Shown here piece after piece: positions 54,008 to 62,725 of a stretch of DNA of 64,000 bases (positions within the stretch are counted from its first letter, which is position 1; every line of letters begins with the position of its first letter). The notes below the pieces were generated by a model. The model was not told the origin of the DNA and searched no databases. It saw nothing but the letters and a program-made list of their open reading frames with translations. Position numbers and translations under genes: made by a program. The stretch is from NCBI GenBank assembly GCA_002483765.1, contig DLIO01000109.1, positions 1 through 64,000 on the forward strand. The letters run 5' to 3'. The DNA is from Lentisphaeria bacterium UBA7640 (GTDB taxonomy: Bacteria; Verrucomicrobiota; Lentisphaeria; Victivallales; Victivallaceae).

Positions 54008-56181
54008 TTTTCAATTTCCTTATCTTGAGTTATTTTCTCATTTATTACTTTTACATTTTCAGTTGATTCTGGCGAAAACTTATAAACATATATGTAGTAT
54101 CCTCCAATTAGAGCGGCAATAGCCAAGCCTATCATGATCACAACCACCAACCATTTGCGCCCGGTGTTTCGAGAGTTTTTCTTTAATTTAATCGAGGCAG
54201 TATCAATTCGGATAAACCGGGATTCCTTTGGATATGCAGGAAAATATGAGAAAAACCGACCTGCAATGCTATCGAGTTTCATGCGTAAGTTGATAGCCCA
54301 ACCGGCAGCCTCAAAAAACACACCGAGATTTCGCTTGTAAAGCTTAATCAGCGAATAAATAATCAAAGGGGACATAAGACAAAGAAAAATCAACAACGCA
54401 TAGTACGCTAAGTGCAACCCTGGCATACTGCTGAGCTGCTTAAAAACATAAGTTATGCCACTAAAAACTGCTGCAAAACCCACACCACCAGCTAATAATA
54501 ACATCGGACCATTCACCATCCCCGGTTTGGCGGTGGCGGGTGTTTTCCCTGCAGCTTGCAAGGTGTTAGCAAATTCATTACTGATGGCATCCGCAGATGC
54601 TAACTTTTCGAGTTTTTGCGAAAGCGTGTTGCCAAGTTTTAAAAACGGCAGGGTCAAGCTCTGCCAAAAGCAGATGGGACCAGGTAAAATATCAACGATT
54701 GTCGTATCCCATAAATTCCCATCCCATCCTTCGAGCAATCCGGGTTTCCCACGATAAAACACATTACTGCTACCAGCAGTTATCGCGACGGCAATTAACT
54801 GTTCAATGATTTGATTATTTGTACTGCGGCGTGCTTTCATGTAAATAATAAATAAATTTGATTGGATTGAGATTTTCTTATGAGCTTCGATATCATTAAT
54901 TCTGATACATAAATCAAAATGTTTGCCATCCATTATCAATGAACCCGCCTGCATCATCGAGAGACGTTCAGGGTTGAACAGCTCAAAAAACGAAATATAA
55001 CTCTGGACAAAACGGAAATAATACTGTTTAAATAGCAACAAGCGTTCAACGAGGTTAATGAGCTTGAGGTTATCCATGATTGTGCTGTCCTTAGCCATCA
55101 ATTCGCGAAGAAGTTCTATTGCAAATTGATTGGCCACGTCATCTTTCAGACGTTCTGTCCCAAGTTTTTCCGTGGAGAGCGCGCTTTTTTCGTTAAGATA
55201 AGCTTCATAAGGAGCAAATTTATTTTTGATCTCATTCCACTCTTTGATCGAAATTTCATCAAAGTCAAAAATCTCTGCCAATTTAATCATGTTGTCGCGA
55301 TAATGTGGATTCAGGTCGCCAGAAATTTTCAATAAACCATCGAATGAAGGATGCGTTAATGGCGCGTCCGCTAAGGCTTTGGCAACTGCTGAATCATCTA
55401 CCAAGTCCAACGGCGACAGTTTTTTGGGATCTTCCTCAAAACGCAACGCATTTGCTGGGTCTATTTGCAATAATTGACTGAATGAAAAATATTGATCGAT
55501 TTTGGATGCCACTGCGCGATATATCGCATACGCTGGTGGCATATCTACACCGGGCATTAACATTGAATAGCTGTCGTTTTTAGCTGCCCACTCTAAATAT
55601 GCATTAGCTTCCTTTAAAAATCTATCAAGCATTGGAGCGGTAATGCCAGTAATTCCAGCTGCATTTGGGGTGCCACCGAGCACCGTCACAATATCATTGA
55701 ATAGTCCTTTAGCCGCTGTTCCTTCAACCGCTGATTCATTGATAATACCATCACCTTTTAAATGCCCTGACTGGAGCCGCGCCATCGCTGAGCGTGTTTC
55801 TGCCAAAGTTATAACATTATCATCTAACTCTTTGCGGAATAACGTTTGTATCCCTTTCAACAGCTCCATGCCGATTTTAGTGTTTTGGTTAATCTCATCT
55901 GGAGAAATGGCCGGTTCTTCTTGTTCGAGAATATCTGGCGAAACTAAAACCTCATCAAGCCACTGGAAAGCACTTTTAATGTCGTCAACGCGGATCGAAC
56001 CACTCTTCGATGAATCAAGATGTTTAAAAAAAAGAGGATCACCGTTTAAAGTATGAATTGGAGCAGAAAGTGCTGCCCACAACGCATTGTCATGATTCAT
56101 GATTTCGCGTAAATCCTCAGGGGATTTAATCAAGTATTGGTAAGAGCCGCAAAGTTTTTGTAAAGTCAGATGTTTCTTCAT
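54004..56181 (-). CDS. Large membrane protein of unknown function with EF-hand-like motif
   Basis: 725 residues; I recognise no named family. The soluble N-terminal 540 residues include an EF-hand-type loop DSSKSGSIRVDD near 56-67 and a second weaker one (LKGDGIINES near 140). Two central helices lie near 575-600 and 610-635 (GPMLLLAGGVGFAAVFSGIT, LAYYALLIFLCLMSPLIIYS) and a third near 685-708 (WLVVVIMIGLAIAALIGGYYI), with basic residues just before the last. It begins an operon of five overlapping genes leading to rfaG and rfaP. Ribosome site is weak. A structural or regulatory envelope role is plausible but unproved. Confidence 0.7.
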   Translation of the reverse strand: MKKHLTLQKLCGSYQYLIKSPEDLREIMNHDNALWAALSAPIHTLNGDPLFFKHLDSSKSGSIRVDDIKSAFQWLDEVLVSPDILEQEEPAISPDEINQNTKIGMELLKGIQTLFRKELDDNVITLAETRSAMARLQSGHLKGDGIINESAVEGTAAKGLFNDIVTVLGGTPNAAGITGITAPMLDRFLKEANAYLEWAAKNDSYSMLMPGVDMPPAYAIYRAVASKIDQYFSFSQLLQIDPANALRFEEDPKKLSPLDLVDDSAVAKALADAPLTHPSFDGLLKISGDLNPHYRDNMIKLAEIFDFDEISIKEWNEIKNKFAPYEAYLNEKSALSTEKLGTERLKDDVANQFAIELLRELMAKDSTIMDNLKLINLVERLLLFKQYYFRFVQSYISFFELFNPERLSMMQAGSLIMDGKHFDLCIRINDIEAHKKISIQSNLFIIYMKARRSTNNQIIEQLIAVAITAGSSNVFYRGKPGLLEGWDGNLWDTTIVDILPGPICFWQSLTLPFLKLGNTLSQKLEKLASADAISNEFANTLQAAGKTPATAKPGMVNGPMLLLAGGVGFAAVFSGITYVFKQLSSMPGLHLAYYALLIFLCLMSPLIIYSLIKLYKRNLGVFFEAAGWAINLRMKLDSIAGRFFSYFPAYPKESRFIRIDTASIKLKKNSRNTGRKWLVVVIMIGLAIAALIGGYYIYVYKFSPESTENVKVINEKITQDKEIEK

Positions 56182-56406
56182 GCTTTTCTCATAAATTAAA
56201 GTTAAATTGCATTGTTATAACTTGCCATCATTACAGAGTTTTTCCAGTCAAATATCCAGCGATATGACGACAATAACGTTCAAACCAGATCGACATTTTC
56301 TCATTTCTCGAGTATCCTTAGGCTATCCACAAAGCTACTCAAACCACTAATATCGTTGAATCATTGAATCATTCTCTGCACAAAAACTGAAAACTAGAGA
56401 AATATT

Positions 56407-56436
56407 GCCGAATGGAAATGCCGAATGGAAATGCCG
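56407..56436. repeat. Tandem 13-base repeat (2.3 copies)
   Basis: GCCGAATGGAAAT occurs at 56407-56419 and 56420-56432, followed by a partial third copy GCCG. Confidence 0.9.
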
Positions 56437-56530
56437 TTTACAAACTGCTTTATCCAGCGGTTCGTACATTTTGGCCTACTCAAAGAAAAAAAAAGTACGC
56501 TTTCCACCCATAGATTTTAACGGCATTTCC
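56427..56530. repeat. 12-base inverted repeat bounding an 80-base segment
   Basis: GGAAATGCCGTT (56427-56438) is exactly complementary to AACGGCATTTCC (56519-56530). A second short inverted pair CGTAC/GTACG (56463 and 56495) is nested inside. Could be a structured RNA or the border of a tiny mobile element. Confidence 0.75.
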
Positions 56531-56719
56531 TAAAAAACGTGTCTGTGTACGCCGAAACAAGTGATAAATTGGAATATTGTTTTAAACAATGAATGAAATC
56601 TTTTACACAACACGATTGGTACAACCGACGCGACGTCCGTACCCAACAAAACAATTTTTTCTTAACCTTTAAAACTCATTTCATTGTATTTTTATTTTTT
56701 GGAATTATCTTGGCTAGTC

Positions 56720-57121
56720 ATGAAAAATGTTTTGAAAAAAATTTCTATAGTACTGATTTTTACACTGGGTTTGTGTGGCGTTATCCAATTATTGCCAGCA
56801 TGTCACTGCACTGAGAATGTTCTAAATCCGACTACAATCGAGTGTATTACCCAGAGCTGTTTTGAACATCTCATCGAATTTGGCGCGCCTTCAGACCAAG
56901 ACTGCGCGCAATGTCGGCAGTGTCCGCATCAAGCAGAAAATAAAACCGTATTCGATATAAATCTACAAAATAATTCTAGATACTATAAAAGTACACTCGC
57001 CGCAAAAAGTCTCGAGTCATTCCAAATAGCACACCAGTCGTTCACGCAAAAATATCCGAACCGCAATGCTCGGATTTTCTATTTCACCGAAACCCTACGA
57101 ACCGTCATCATCAGATCCTGA
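56720..57121 (+). CDS. Small secreted cysteine-rich protein upstream of RND efflux genes
   Basis: 133 residues. Signal peptide or single anchor helix at 5-28 (ISIVLIFTLGLCGVIQLLP), then a cysteine cluster: CHC near 33, ECITQSC near 48, and CAQCRQCPHQ near 70. The C-terminal half is polar without cysteine. I do not recognise a family, but small Cys/His-rich exported proteins often precede metal-efflux RND genes, and the RND pair lies just downstream after palindrome copy 8. The start ATG 56720 lacks a clear ribosome site; an upstream ATG at 56684 is also open. Confidence 0.6.
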   Translation: MKNVLKKISIVLIFTLGLCGVIQLLPACHCTENVLNPTTIECITQSCFEHLIEFGAPSDQDCAQCRQCPHQAENKTVFDINLQNNSRYYKSTLAAKSLESFQIAHQSFTQKYPNRNARIFYFTETLRTVIIRS

Positions 57122-57139
57122 TTGCGTTAAATTGTTTCT

Positions 57140-57176
57140 TTAAGTTCGCGCGCGCATTATGCGCGCGCGAACTTAA
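57140..57176. repeat. GCGC palindrome copy 8 (perfect 18-1-18)
   Basis: TTAAGTTCGCGCGCGCAT (57140-57157), T, exact reverse complement (57159-57176); the longest perfect member. Its flank has AAGTT in place of AATT, changed on both sides. It begins 18 bases after the Cys-rich gene stop and 44 bases before the adaptor start. Confidence 0.96.
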
Positions 57177-57219
57177 CAACTCGATTTACGTGTATTACAA
57201 AAACAATCAAGGATCCAAA

Positions 57220-58551
57220 ATGAAGAAGAAAACTAATCTCCGTTATCTATTGATGGTCACTTTGGCCATTATCGCAATTTTAATTATTGTCGCTTTTAAA
57301 AATCACGAACTATTTGAAAGTAAGCAAGACAAACATAACCATACTTCGGCTAAAAGCACAGAACATGCTCATGGAATAAAATGTGAGGACGATCACGATA
57401 AAGATCACGACGCCGAGAAAAAAGATGATCATACCCAAAAAGATGATCACTCAAAATGTTCGGATGAAGAGCCACAAGGCTTAAAACTTAATACCGAACA
57501 ACAGCATATTGCTGGAATAAAAGTCGTTGCAGCAACAATTGGCAAAGTCGCCAAAGAACTGCATTTAAACGGTGAAATAAAATATAATGCAGAAAGAATT
57601 GCTAGAATAATGCCACGTTTACCAGGGTTTGTCAGTAAGATCAATGCGGTCACTGGACAACAGGTCAAGCAAGGTGAAATCTTGGCGGTCTTGCAAAGCC
57701 AGATGCTTGGCGAACTTTATTCAGCTTATAACGCGTCCAAAGAGCTGGAGGTATTAAATCTTTCAGAACTAAAAATCGCTGAGCGGCTGCGTGGCACTGG
57801 TGCCATGGCTGAAGTGGATTATTTGCGAGTCAAGCGCCAATATGCGGATACCAGAATCGCTCGACGACGCAGCGAAGGAATTCTCAAATCATTGAATTAC
57901 AATCCTGAACACACCCAACATGATTACCACGATGACGATTTGGCCACTATTTGTACCGACTATGAAATGAAATCACCAATGTCTGGGGTGATTATTGAAC
58001 GCGATATCGCGTTGGGTGAAAATTATGCTGAAGACAACGAAAAGCCATCATTTATTATTGCTGACTTGAGTACATTATGGTTAGAGTTGCGAGCGCGGCA
58101 AGATGACTTATTAGAGTTAACCATCGGACAAAAAGTCAGCGTTAATATAGGTTTTGGCGCTGGTTTGTATTCCGGAAAAATTACGTATATCGGCCCTGCC
58201 CTAAACCAATCAACTCGTACGTTAACAGTCCGGGTAGAGCTTCCAAATGAAGACGAAAAATTAAAACCAGGAATATTTGTCGGTGCAACCGTTCACCTAA
58301 ATGGTGGCGAAGAGATGGTGGTGGTGCCACGTGAAGCTGTACAATTGCTGGATGGCGAGATGGTAATTTTTGTTCCAGACGGCACGGGTTTTACCCCTAA
58401 ACCGGTCAAGATTGGCCGTTCGAACCGTAATTTCGTTGAAATTTTATCGGGCCTGGAAGTTGGCGATAAATTCGTCGCCAGTGGCTCATTCGCGCTGAAA
58501 TCGACGATATTGCTGGAAGGGATGGATCCGCATGCTGGTCATGGTCATTAA
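57220..58551 (+). CDS. RND efflux periplasmic adaptor (CusB/CzcB-like), His-rich N-terminus
   Basis: 443 residues. N-terminal membrane anchor (residues 6-28), then a His/Asp-rich segment at 35-90 with many His-Asp pairs (HDKDHDAEKKDDHTQKDDH), typical of heavy-metal adaptors. The membrane-fusion core follows: MPRLPGFVSKINAVTGQQVKQGEILAVL in part (lipoyl half), hairpin near 180-225, IVITNN-like KSPMSGVIIERDI, and beta-barrel DLSTLWLELRARQDDL. It ends HAGHGH, a metal-binding tail. ATG 57220 follows AAGGA. It connects the pump to an outer-membrane channel not seen here. Confidence 0.93.
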   Translation: MKKKTNLRYLLMVTLAIIAILIIVAFKNHELFESKQDKHNHTSAKSTEHAHGIKCEDDHDKDHDAEKKDDHTQKDDHSKCSDEEPQGLKLNTEQQHIAGIKVVAATIGKVAKELHLNGEIKYNAERIARIMPRLPGFVSKINAVTGQQVKQGEILAVLQSQMLGELYSAYNASKELEVLNLSELKIAERLRGTGAMAEVDYLRVKRQYADTRIARRRSEGILKSLNYNPEHTQHDYHDDDLATICTDYEMKSPMSGVIIERDIALGENYAEDNEKPSFIIADLSTLWLELRARQDDLLELTIGQKVSVNIGFGAGLYSGKITYIGPALNQSTRTLTVRVELPNEDEKLKPGIFVGATVHLNGGEEMVVVPREAVQLLDGEMVIFVPDGTGFTPKPVKIGRSNRNFVEILSGLEVGDKFVASGSFALKSTILLEGMDPHAGHGH

Positions 58552-58566
58552 AAAGGAGAATTTCGC

Positions 58567-61500
58567 ATGATTGAAAAAATTATTAAAACTGTAGTTCAAT
58601 TCAGAGCTTTGACTCTCATCATAATCCTAGCCTTGACGAGCTATGGAGTTTATTCATATATCGATTCGCCACGCGATGCGTTCCCAGATATTTCGCCAGT
58701 AATGGTGCCGATTTTTGCTGAAGCCGATGGTATGGCACCGGAGGAGATTGAACGCTTAATCACTATTCCGATTGAAACCTCAATGAGCGGATTGCCTGAT
58801 GTCAGCCTAGTTAAATCAACTTCAGCTTTTGGAATGGCGGTGATTTATGTATATTTCGAAGATCAGGTTGATACCTATTTCGCACGACAGCTGGTGTCAG
58901 AACGCTTATCCGCGACAGTATTACCAGAAAATGTCCAAGCGCCGGCACTTGGCCCGATTTCTAGTGGACTCGGCCAGGTTTTTATCTATTATCTGGACGT
59001 CGATAAAAGTGTCGATACTACTGGCAAAGATGTCGGCGCGTATCTGCGTGAATTAAATGATTTTGTCGTTAAACGCCAACTACAAACGGTTTCTGGAGTG
59101 ACTACGATATTGTCAATGGGCGGACATGTGCTTCAATATCAGATTTCGCTAAATCCAGATCAGATGCGGCGATACGATATTTCTCTCGATGATGTAACCA
59201 GAACTGTAGTCGCTAACAATCGCAATGTTGGCGGTCAATATGTTGTGCTGGGTGCTGAAGAATTCCTAGTTCGAGGCATCGGATTACTGGAAAACATGGA
59301 CGATATTCGTAATTTGCCATTGAGAACTGCAGATGGCATCACCGTTACTATCGCTGACATTGGCACCGTGGAATATGGTCATGAAGTGCGCCGCGGTTTA
59401 GTCAGCCTTAACGGAGAAAAAGAGATCGTCGCTGGAATTGTGCTGAAACTTAATAGTGCAAACACGCTGGAAGTTATCACTGCATTGCACCAAAAGATTG
59501 ACGAAATTCAAACAGGCTTGCCTAAAGGTGTAAAGATTGTCCCTTACTACGACCAAGCCAACTTAGTCGAAAACGCGGCAAAAACTATGGAAAACGCGCT
59601 TCTTCAGGGCGTGATTTTAGTCGTGATTCTGTTAGCGTTATCGATGTGGAACTGGCGAGCTGCGCTGATTGTGACCTTCACCATGCCATTTTGTGCGGCG
59701 GTCGCGATCATTGCAATGCGCCAATTCAATATTTCCGCAAACTTGATGTCGCTTGGTGGCATCGCGGTCGCGCTCGGGATGTTGGTGGATGGTTCGATCA
59801 TTGTGGTGGAAAATATTTCAAGACACTTAAATCTTCCCGAAAACCACGGCTTCAGTCGTTCAGAAATAATTATAAAATCAACGATTGAAGTTGGCCGTCC
59901 GATTGTTTTCGCGTTGTTAATCGTCATTTCGGTATTTATTCCATTATTCATGCTTGAAGGCGTGGAAGGAAAGATGTTCAAACCGATGGCTTTCTCGGTA
60001 GTAGTGGCATTATTTGGTTCCATTTTCGCCGCAGTGGTTTGCGTTCCAGTATTAGCTACATTTATGATGAGAAGCTCTAATCGCGCCAAAGGTTTGCGTC
60101 GAACTATGACAAACCGTTTTTATCGCCCGCTGTTGCAACAAGCTTTGCGGATTCGTTGGATTTTATTTTTGATAATGTCGGTAGGAATTATTTTTAGTGT
60201 GTTTACACTTCAAAGAACGGGCCGCGAATTTATGCCTACACTGGAAGAGGGATCGTTATGGGTAACCGTCATGATGGCGCCCTCAATCAGCCTGAATGAG
60301 GCGGAAAAAGTAATCCGTGTACTTGATCGGATAATTCTGGAACATGATGAAGTAAAAAGCACGGTTTCGCGGATTGGACGCCCTGAAGCTGGCAGCCATC
60401 CGCATCCAGTTAATTTTGCGGAAATCCAGGTTGAATTGAGCCCGAAAGACGGGAAAATTGCTGGGGCAATTAAACGGCAACAGATCGTCGCGGAACTGCG
60501 GAAAAAGCTCAAAATTTATCCTGGAGTTAATATTAATTTTTCACAACCGATTCAAAATGTCTTTGAAGAGCTGTTGTCTGGAACCCGTGCTTATTTTGCG
60601 ATTAAACTTTATGGCGAAAATCTTGATATCTTGCAAACCAAAGCTGAAGAAATTCGACACGCCGTAGCAGAGGTCCCTGGAGTCGTCGATCTAGCGACAG
60701 AGCAAAATTACGGTCAACCGCAGATTCAAGTTGTTTTGAACCGCGACAAAGCTGCGCGACTGGGGGTGTCTGGCAGCGAAGTGATGCAATTGATCGAGAG
60801 TGCAGTTGGAGGCGAAAACATCAGCACAATTTATCAAAACACCCGCCGTTACCATATCAATATGCGGGTGGCTGAACAATTTCGAAACGACCCTGCTGCG
60901 CTTGGAGAATTGCCAATCAAAATAGGTAACGACACAATACCGCTGCGGCATGTCGCCGAAATTAAGATCACAACTGGCCCAATTCAGATAAACCGTGAAA
61001 AAAATCAACGATGCTGGGCGGTTCAGGGAAATATCTCAGGACGTTCCGCCAGTCATATAGTGACCGACATGCGCCAGGTAATAGCGGATAAAATCGTATT
61101 ACCTCCGGGCTATTTTGTGGAGTTTGGAGGTCAGTTTGAAAATCAGGAACGGGTAATGCGTAAACTAGCAATCATCGTTCCACTGGTAATCTCAATGATT
61201 TTCATGTTACTTTGGGGATCGTTCAAATCGTTGCGCAGCGCGATGATTGTAATTACCAATGTGCCACTAGCCTTGATTGGCGGCGTTATCGGCTTATGGA
61301 TGACTGGCCAAGCGCTGTCGGTGCCGGCAGCGGTAGGGTTTATTGCTTTATTAGGAATTGCAATGCAGGACGGGGTCGTTATGGTTAGCGAATTCGATGA
61401 GTTGCGACGTTCTGGAACGCCGCTTCAGGAAGCGATTTTCCACGGTAGTGAAATTCGATTTCGTTCCGTGATTTTAACCACTTTGACCACACTTCTAGGC

Positions 61501-61653
61501 TTACTACCATTGTTGCTGTCGCAGGGGATCGGAGCGGAGGTGCAGCGTCCATTAGCGGCAATTGTCATCTTTGGTTTGTCGTCCTCGACGTTATTAACAC
61601 TATTTGTGCTACCGTCGTTATACTACGAAGTCGAGCGCAGGTTTATAAAATGA
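58567..61653 (+). CDS. RND efflux pump, heavy-metal (CzcA/CusA) family
   Basis: 1028 residues, inner-membrane pump with 12 helices. N-terminal ISPVMVPIFAEADGMAPEEIERLITIPIE and SAFGMAVIYVYFEDQVDTYFARQLVSERL are the HME-RND signatures. The fourth helix has GMLVDGSIIVVENISRH, the proton-relay region, and PTLEEGSLWVTVMMAPSISL occurs in the second periplasmic domain. The C-terminus VPAAVGFIALLGIAMQDGVV completes it. 15 bases separate it from the adaptor. No outer-membrane factor gene is in the window. Metal (Cu/Ag versus Zn/Co/Cd) cannot be read reliably. Confidence 0.94.
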   Translation: MIEKIIKTVVQFRALTLIIILALTSYGVYSYIDSPRDAFPDISPVMVPIFAEADGMAPEEIERLITIPIETSMSGLPDVSLVKSTSAFGMAVIYVYFEDQVDTYFARQLVSERLSATVLPENVQAPALGPISSGLGQVFIYYLDVDKSVDTTGKDVGAYLRELNDFVVKRQLQTVSGVTTILSMGGHVLQYQISLNPDQMRRYDISLDDVTRTVVANNRNVGGQYVVLGAEEFLVRGIGLLENMDDIRNLPLRTADGITVTIADIGTVEYGHEVRRGLVSLNGEKEIVAGIVLKLNSANTLEVITALHQKIDEIQTGLPKGVKIVPYYDQANLVENAAKTMENALLQGVILVVILLALSMWNWRAALIVTFTMPFCAAVAIIAMRQFNISANLMSLGGIAVALGMLVDGSIIVVENISRHLNLPENHGFSRSEIIIKSTIEVGRPIVFALLIVISVFIPLFMLEGVEGKMFKPMAFSVVVALFGSIFAAVVCVPVLATFMMRSSNRAKGLRRTMTNRFYRPLLQQALRIRWILFLIMSVGIIFSVFTLQRTGREFMPTLEEGSLWVTVMMAPSISLNEAEKVIRVLDRIILEHDEVKSTVSRIGRPEAGSHPHPVNFAEIQVELSPKDGKIAGAIKRQQIVAELRKKLKIYPGVNINFSQPIQNVFEELLSGTRAYFAIKLYGENLDILQTKAEEIRHAVAEVPGVVDLATEQNYGQPQIQVVLNRDKAARLGVSGSEVMQLIESAVGGENISTIYQNTRRYHINMRVAEQFRNDPAALGELPIKIGNDTIPLRHVAEIKITTGPIQINREKNQRCWAVQGNISGRSASHIVTDMRQVIADKIVLPPGYFVEFGGQFENQERVMRKLAIIVPLVISMIFMLLWGSFKSLRSAMIVITNVPLALIGGVIGLWMTGQALSVPAAVGFIALLGIAMQDGVVMVSEFDELRRSGTPLQEAIFHGSEIRFRSVILTTLTTLLGLLPLLLSQGIGAEVQRPLAAIVIFGLSSSTLLTLFVLPSLYYEVERRFIK

Positions 61654-61961
61654 GCTATAAATTCGCGCGCGAATTTTATGTGGTACTTTTAGTGCGGAAT
61701 TTTACTTGGGGACGTCATTTATGATTAGGTTATTTGATCTTGTTGGCATTTTTTATGTCCGACTCCATTTCGATCTGTAGTGTTTTTTTGCCAGCACTGG
61801 AATTTTCGACCTGAAATAGTAAAGTATAATCTTGATAGATCGTTCATTGTTACATCCATCTGATTTGAGGATGAAGTAAACTTTCCGCCAAGTTTTCCAA
61901 CTTAATCGCCATTTAAAAAAATTGAAATTAGCCATTATATCTAGCTAACGCGAGGAAAAAA
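61654..61961. other. Intergenic region after the RND pump
   Basis: 308 bases. It begins with the compact palindrome at 61659-61676; beyond that it is AT-rich with a good GAGGA ribosome site at the end. No RNA gene or convincing open frame. Confidence 0.5.
61659..61676. repeat. Compact variant of the GCGC palindrome
   Basis: AAATTCGCG followed by its exact reverse complement (18 bases, no spacer). It keeps the AATT flanks and CG core but lacks the CATWATG centre. It begins five bases after the RND pump stop. Confidence 0.85.
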
Positions 61962-62291
61962 ATGAAGAGTACCCTTCACAAATTAGGATTACATCCATTA
62001 GTTGCTTTCGTGATGATTGCTGTTGATTGGATGCTTTTTGGAGCCGATATAACGGGAGTGGGATGGGGGATCTCCTGTGCTGTTGCTATAGCGCTAACTC
62101 TTCCGGTCATTCTGGCGCAAAAATATGCTTACAAAGATAACTGGGGCACCGCGATTGCAAAAGGCTTTATTGTTTGCATAATAACCGCAATTCCAACCGC
62201 ATTACCTTCAGTCATTACAGGAATAAGTGGAATTCTAGGGATTATTGGCGGAAATAAAGCAATTGATATTGAGAATAAAAATATGGATTGA
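61962..62291 (+). CDS. Small multi-pass membrane protein, unknown function
   Basis: 109 residues. Three predicted helices: 12-30 (LVAFVMIAVDWMLFGA), 33-52 (GWGISCAVAIALTLPVIL) and 66-95 (AIAKGFIVCIITAIPTALPSVITGISG). It begins with a GAGGAAAA ribosome site. Reminiscent of small uncharacterised membrane proteins found across Gram-negative bacteria, but I cannot name a family. No obvious operon partner. Confidence 0.7.
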   Translation: MKSTLHKLGLHPLVAFVMIAVDWMLFGADITGVGWGISCAVAIALTLPVILAQKYAYKDNWGTAIAKGFIVCIITAIPTALPSVITGISGILGIIGGNKAIDIENKNMD

Positions 62292-62659
62292 ATGTCAAAT
62301 ACAGCAAGACTATTTTCTCCGTCTGCCATAACTCCTCTAATGTAATTTATTTCTGATACTTATCAATTTTACTGTTGAACTATATTTTCGTCGTTGATAT
62401 TTTCTTTATTCATCAGATACCGAGGATATATGCGATAATTGGCCGAGTTATTCAAGATCAGTTGTTTTCGAAACTGACAACAAATCCAGAGGTTTTCGGG
62501 AAAATTCAAATCAGATTGAATTTATCTTGACGCGCTAATTCCAGAGTTGGCCAGTTCTATCCTCCGTTACAACCGAAAAAGAATAAAACCGCAATATGTC
62601 AGTGGATATTCACTGACTGATTTTTATGCAGATACAGAAAAAATTTGAGGAGGTGGGGA

Positions 62660-62725
62660 ATGTTTTTATTTTTATCGCTATTTTTTATTCATTGCCTATT
62701 GACAATTCTTTTATTTGTTGTATAA
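62660..62725 (+). CDS. Candidate 21-residue hydrophobic peptide with strong ribosome site
   Basis: An ATG directly preceded by GAGGAGGTGGGGA opens a 21-codon frame ending in TAA. The peptide is almost entirely Phe, Leu, Ile and Val with one His and one Cys, i.e. a single membrane-spanning helix. It overlaps the lacI promoter. It may be a small membrane or toxin-like protein, or chance, since T-rich DNA codes for hydrophobic residues. The unusually good ribosome site is the main argument. Confidence 0.3.
   Translation: MFLFLSLFFIHCLLTILLFVV

Larger units (their letters stand above)
56182..56719. other. Intergenic region with tandem and inverted repeats
   Basis: 538 bases between the divergent membrane-protein gene and the Cys-rich gene. 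It holds a 13-base unit repeated 2.3 times (56407-56436) and a 12-base inverted repeat (56427-56438 and 56519-56530). One open frame (56593-56814) overlaps the next gene in another frame and is not convincing. Nothing else is recognised. Confidence 0.55.

Noticed and set aside
56593..56814. 73-residue open frame ahead of the Cys-rich gene.
   Set aside because: No ribosome site or recognisable features, and it overlaps the better-supported signal-peptide frame.
59604..60089. A 161-residue open frame antisense to the RND pump.
   Set aside because: Overlaps a conserved transmembrane region of the pump; Asn/Thr/Ile-rich translation typical of an antisense shadow.
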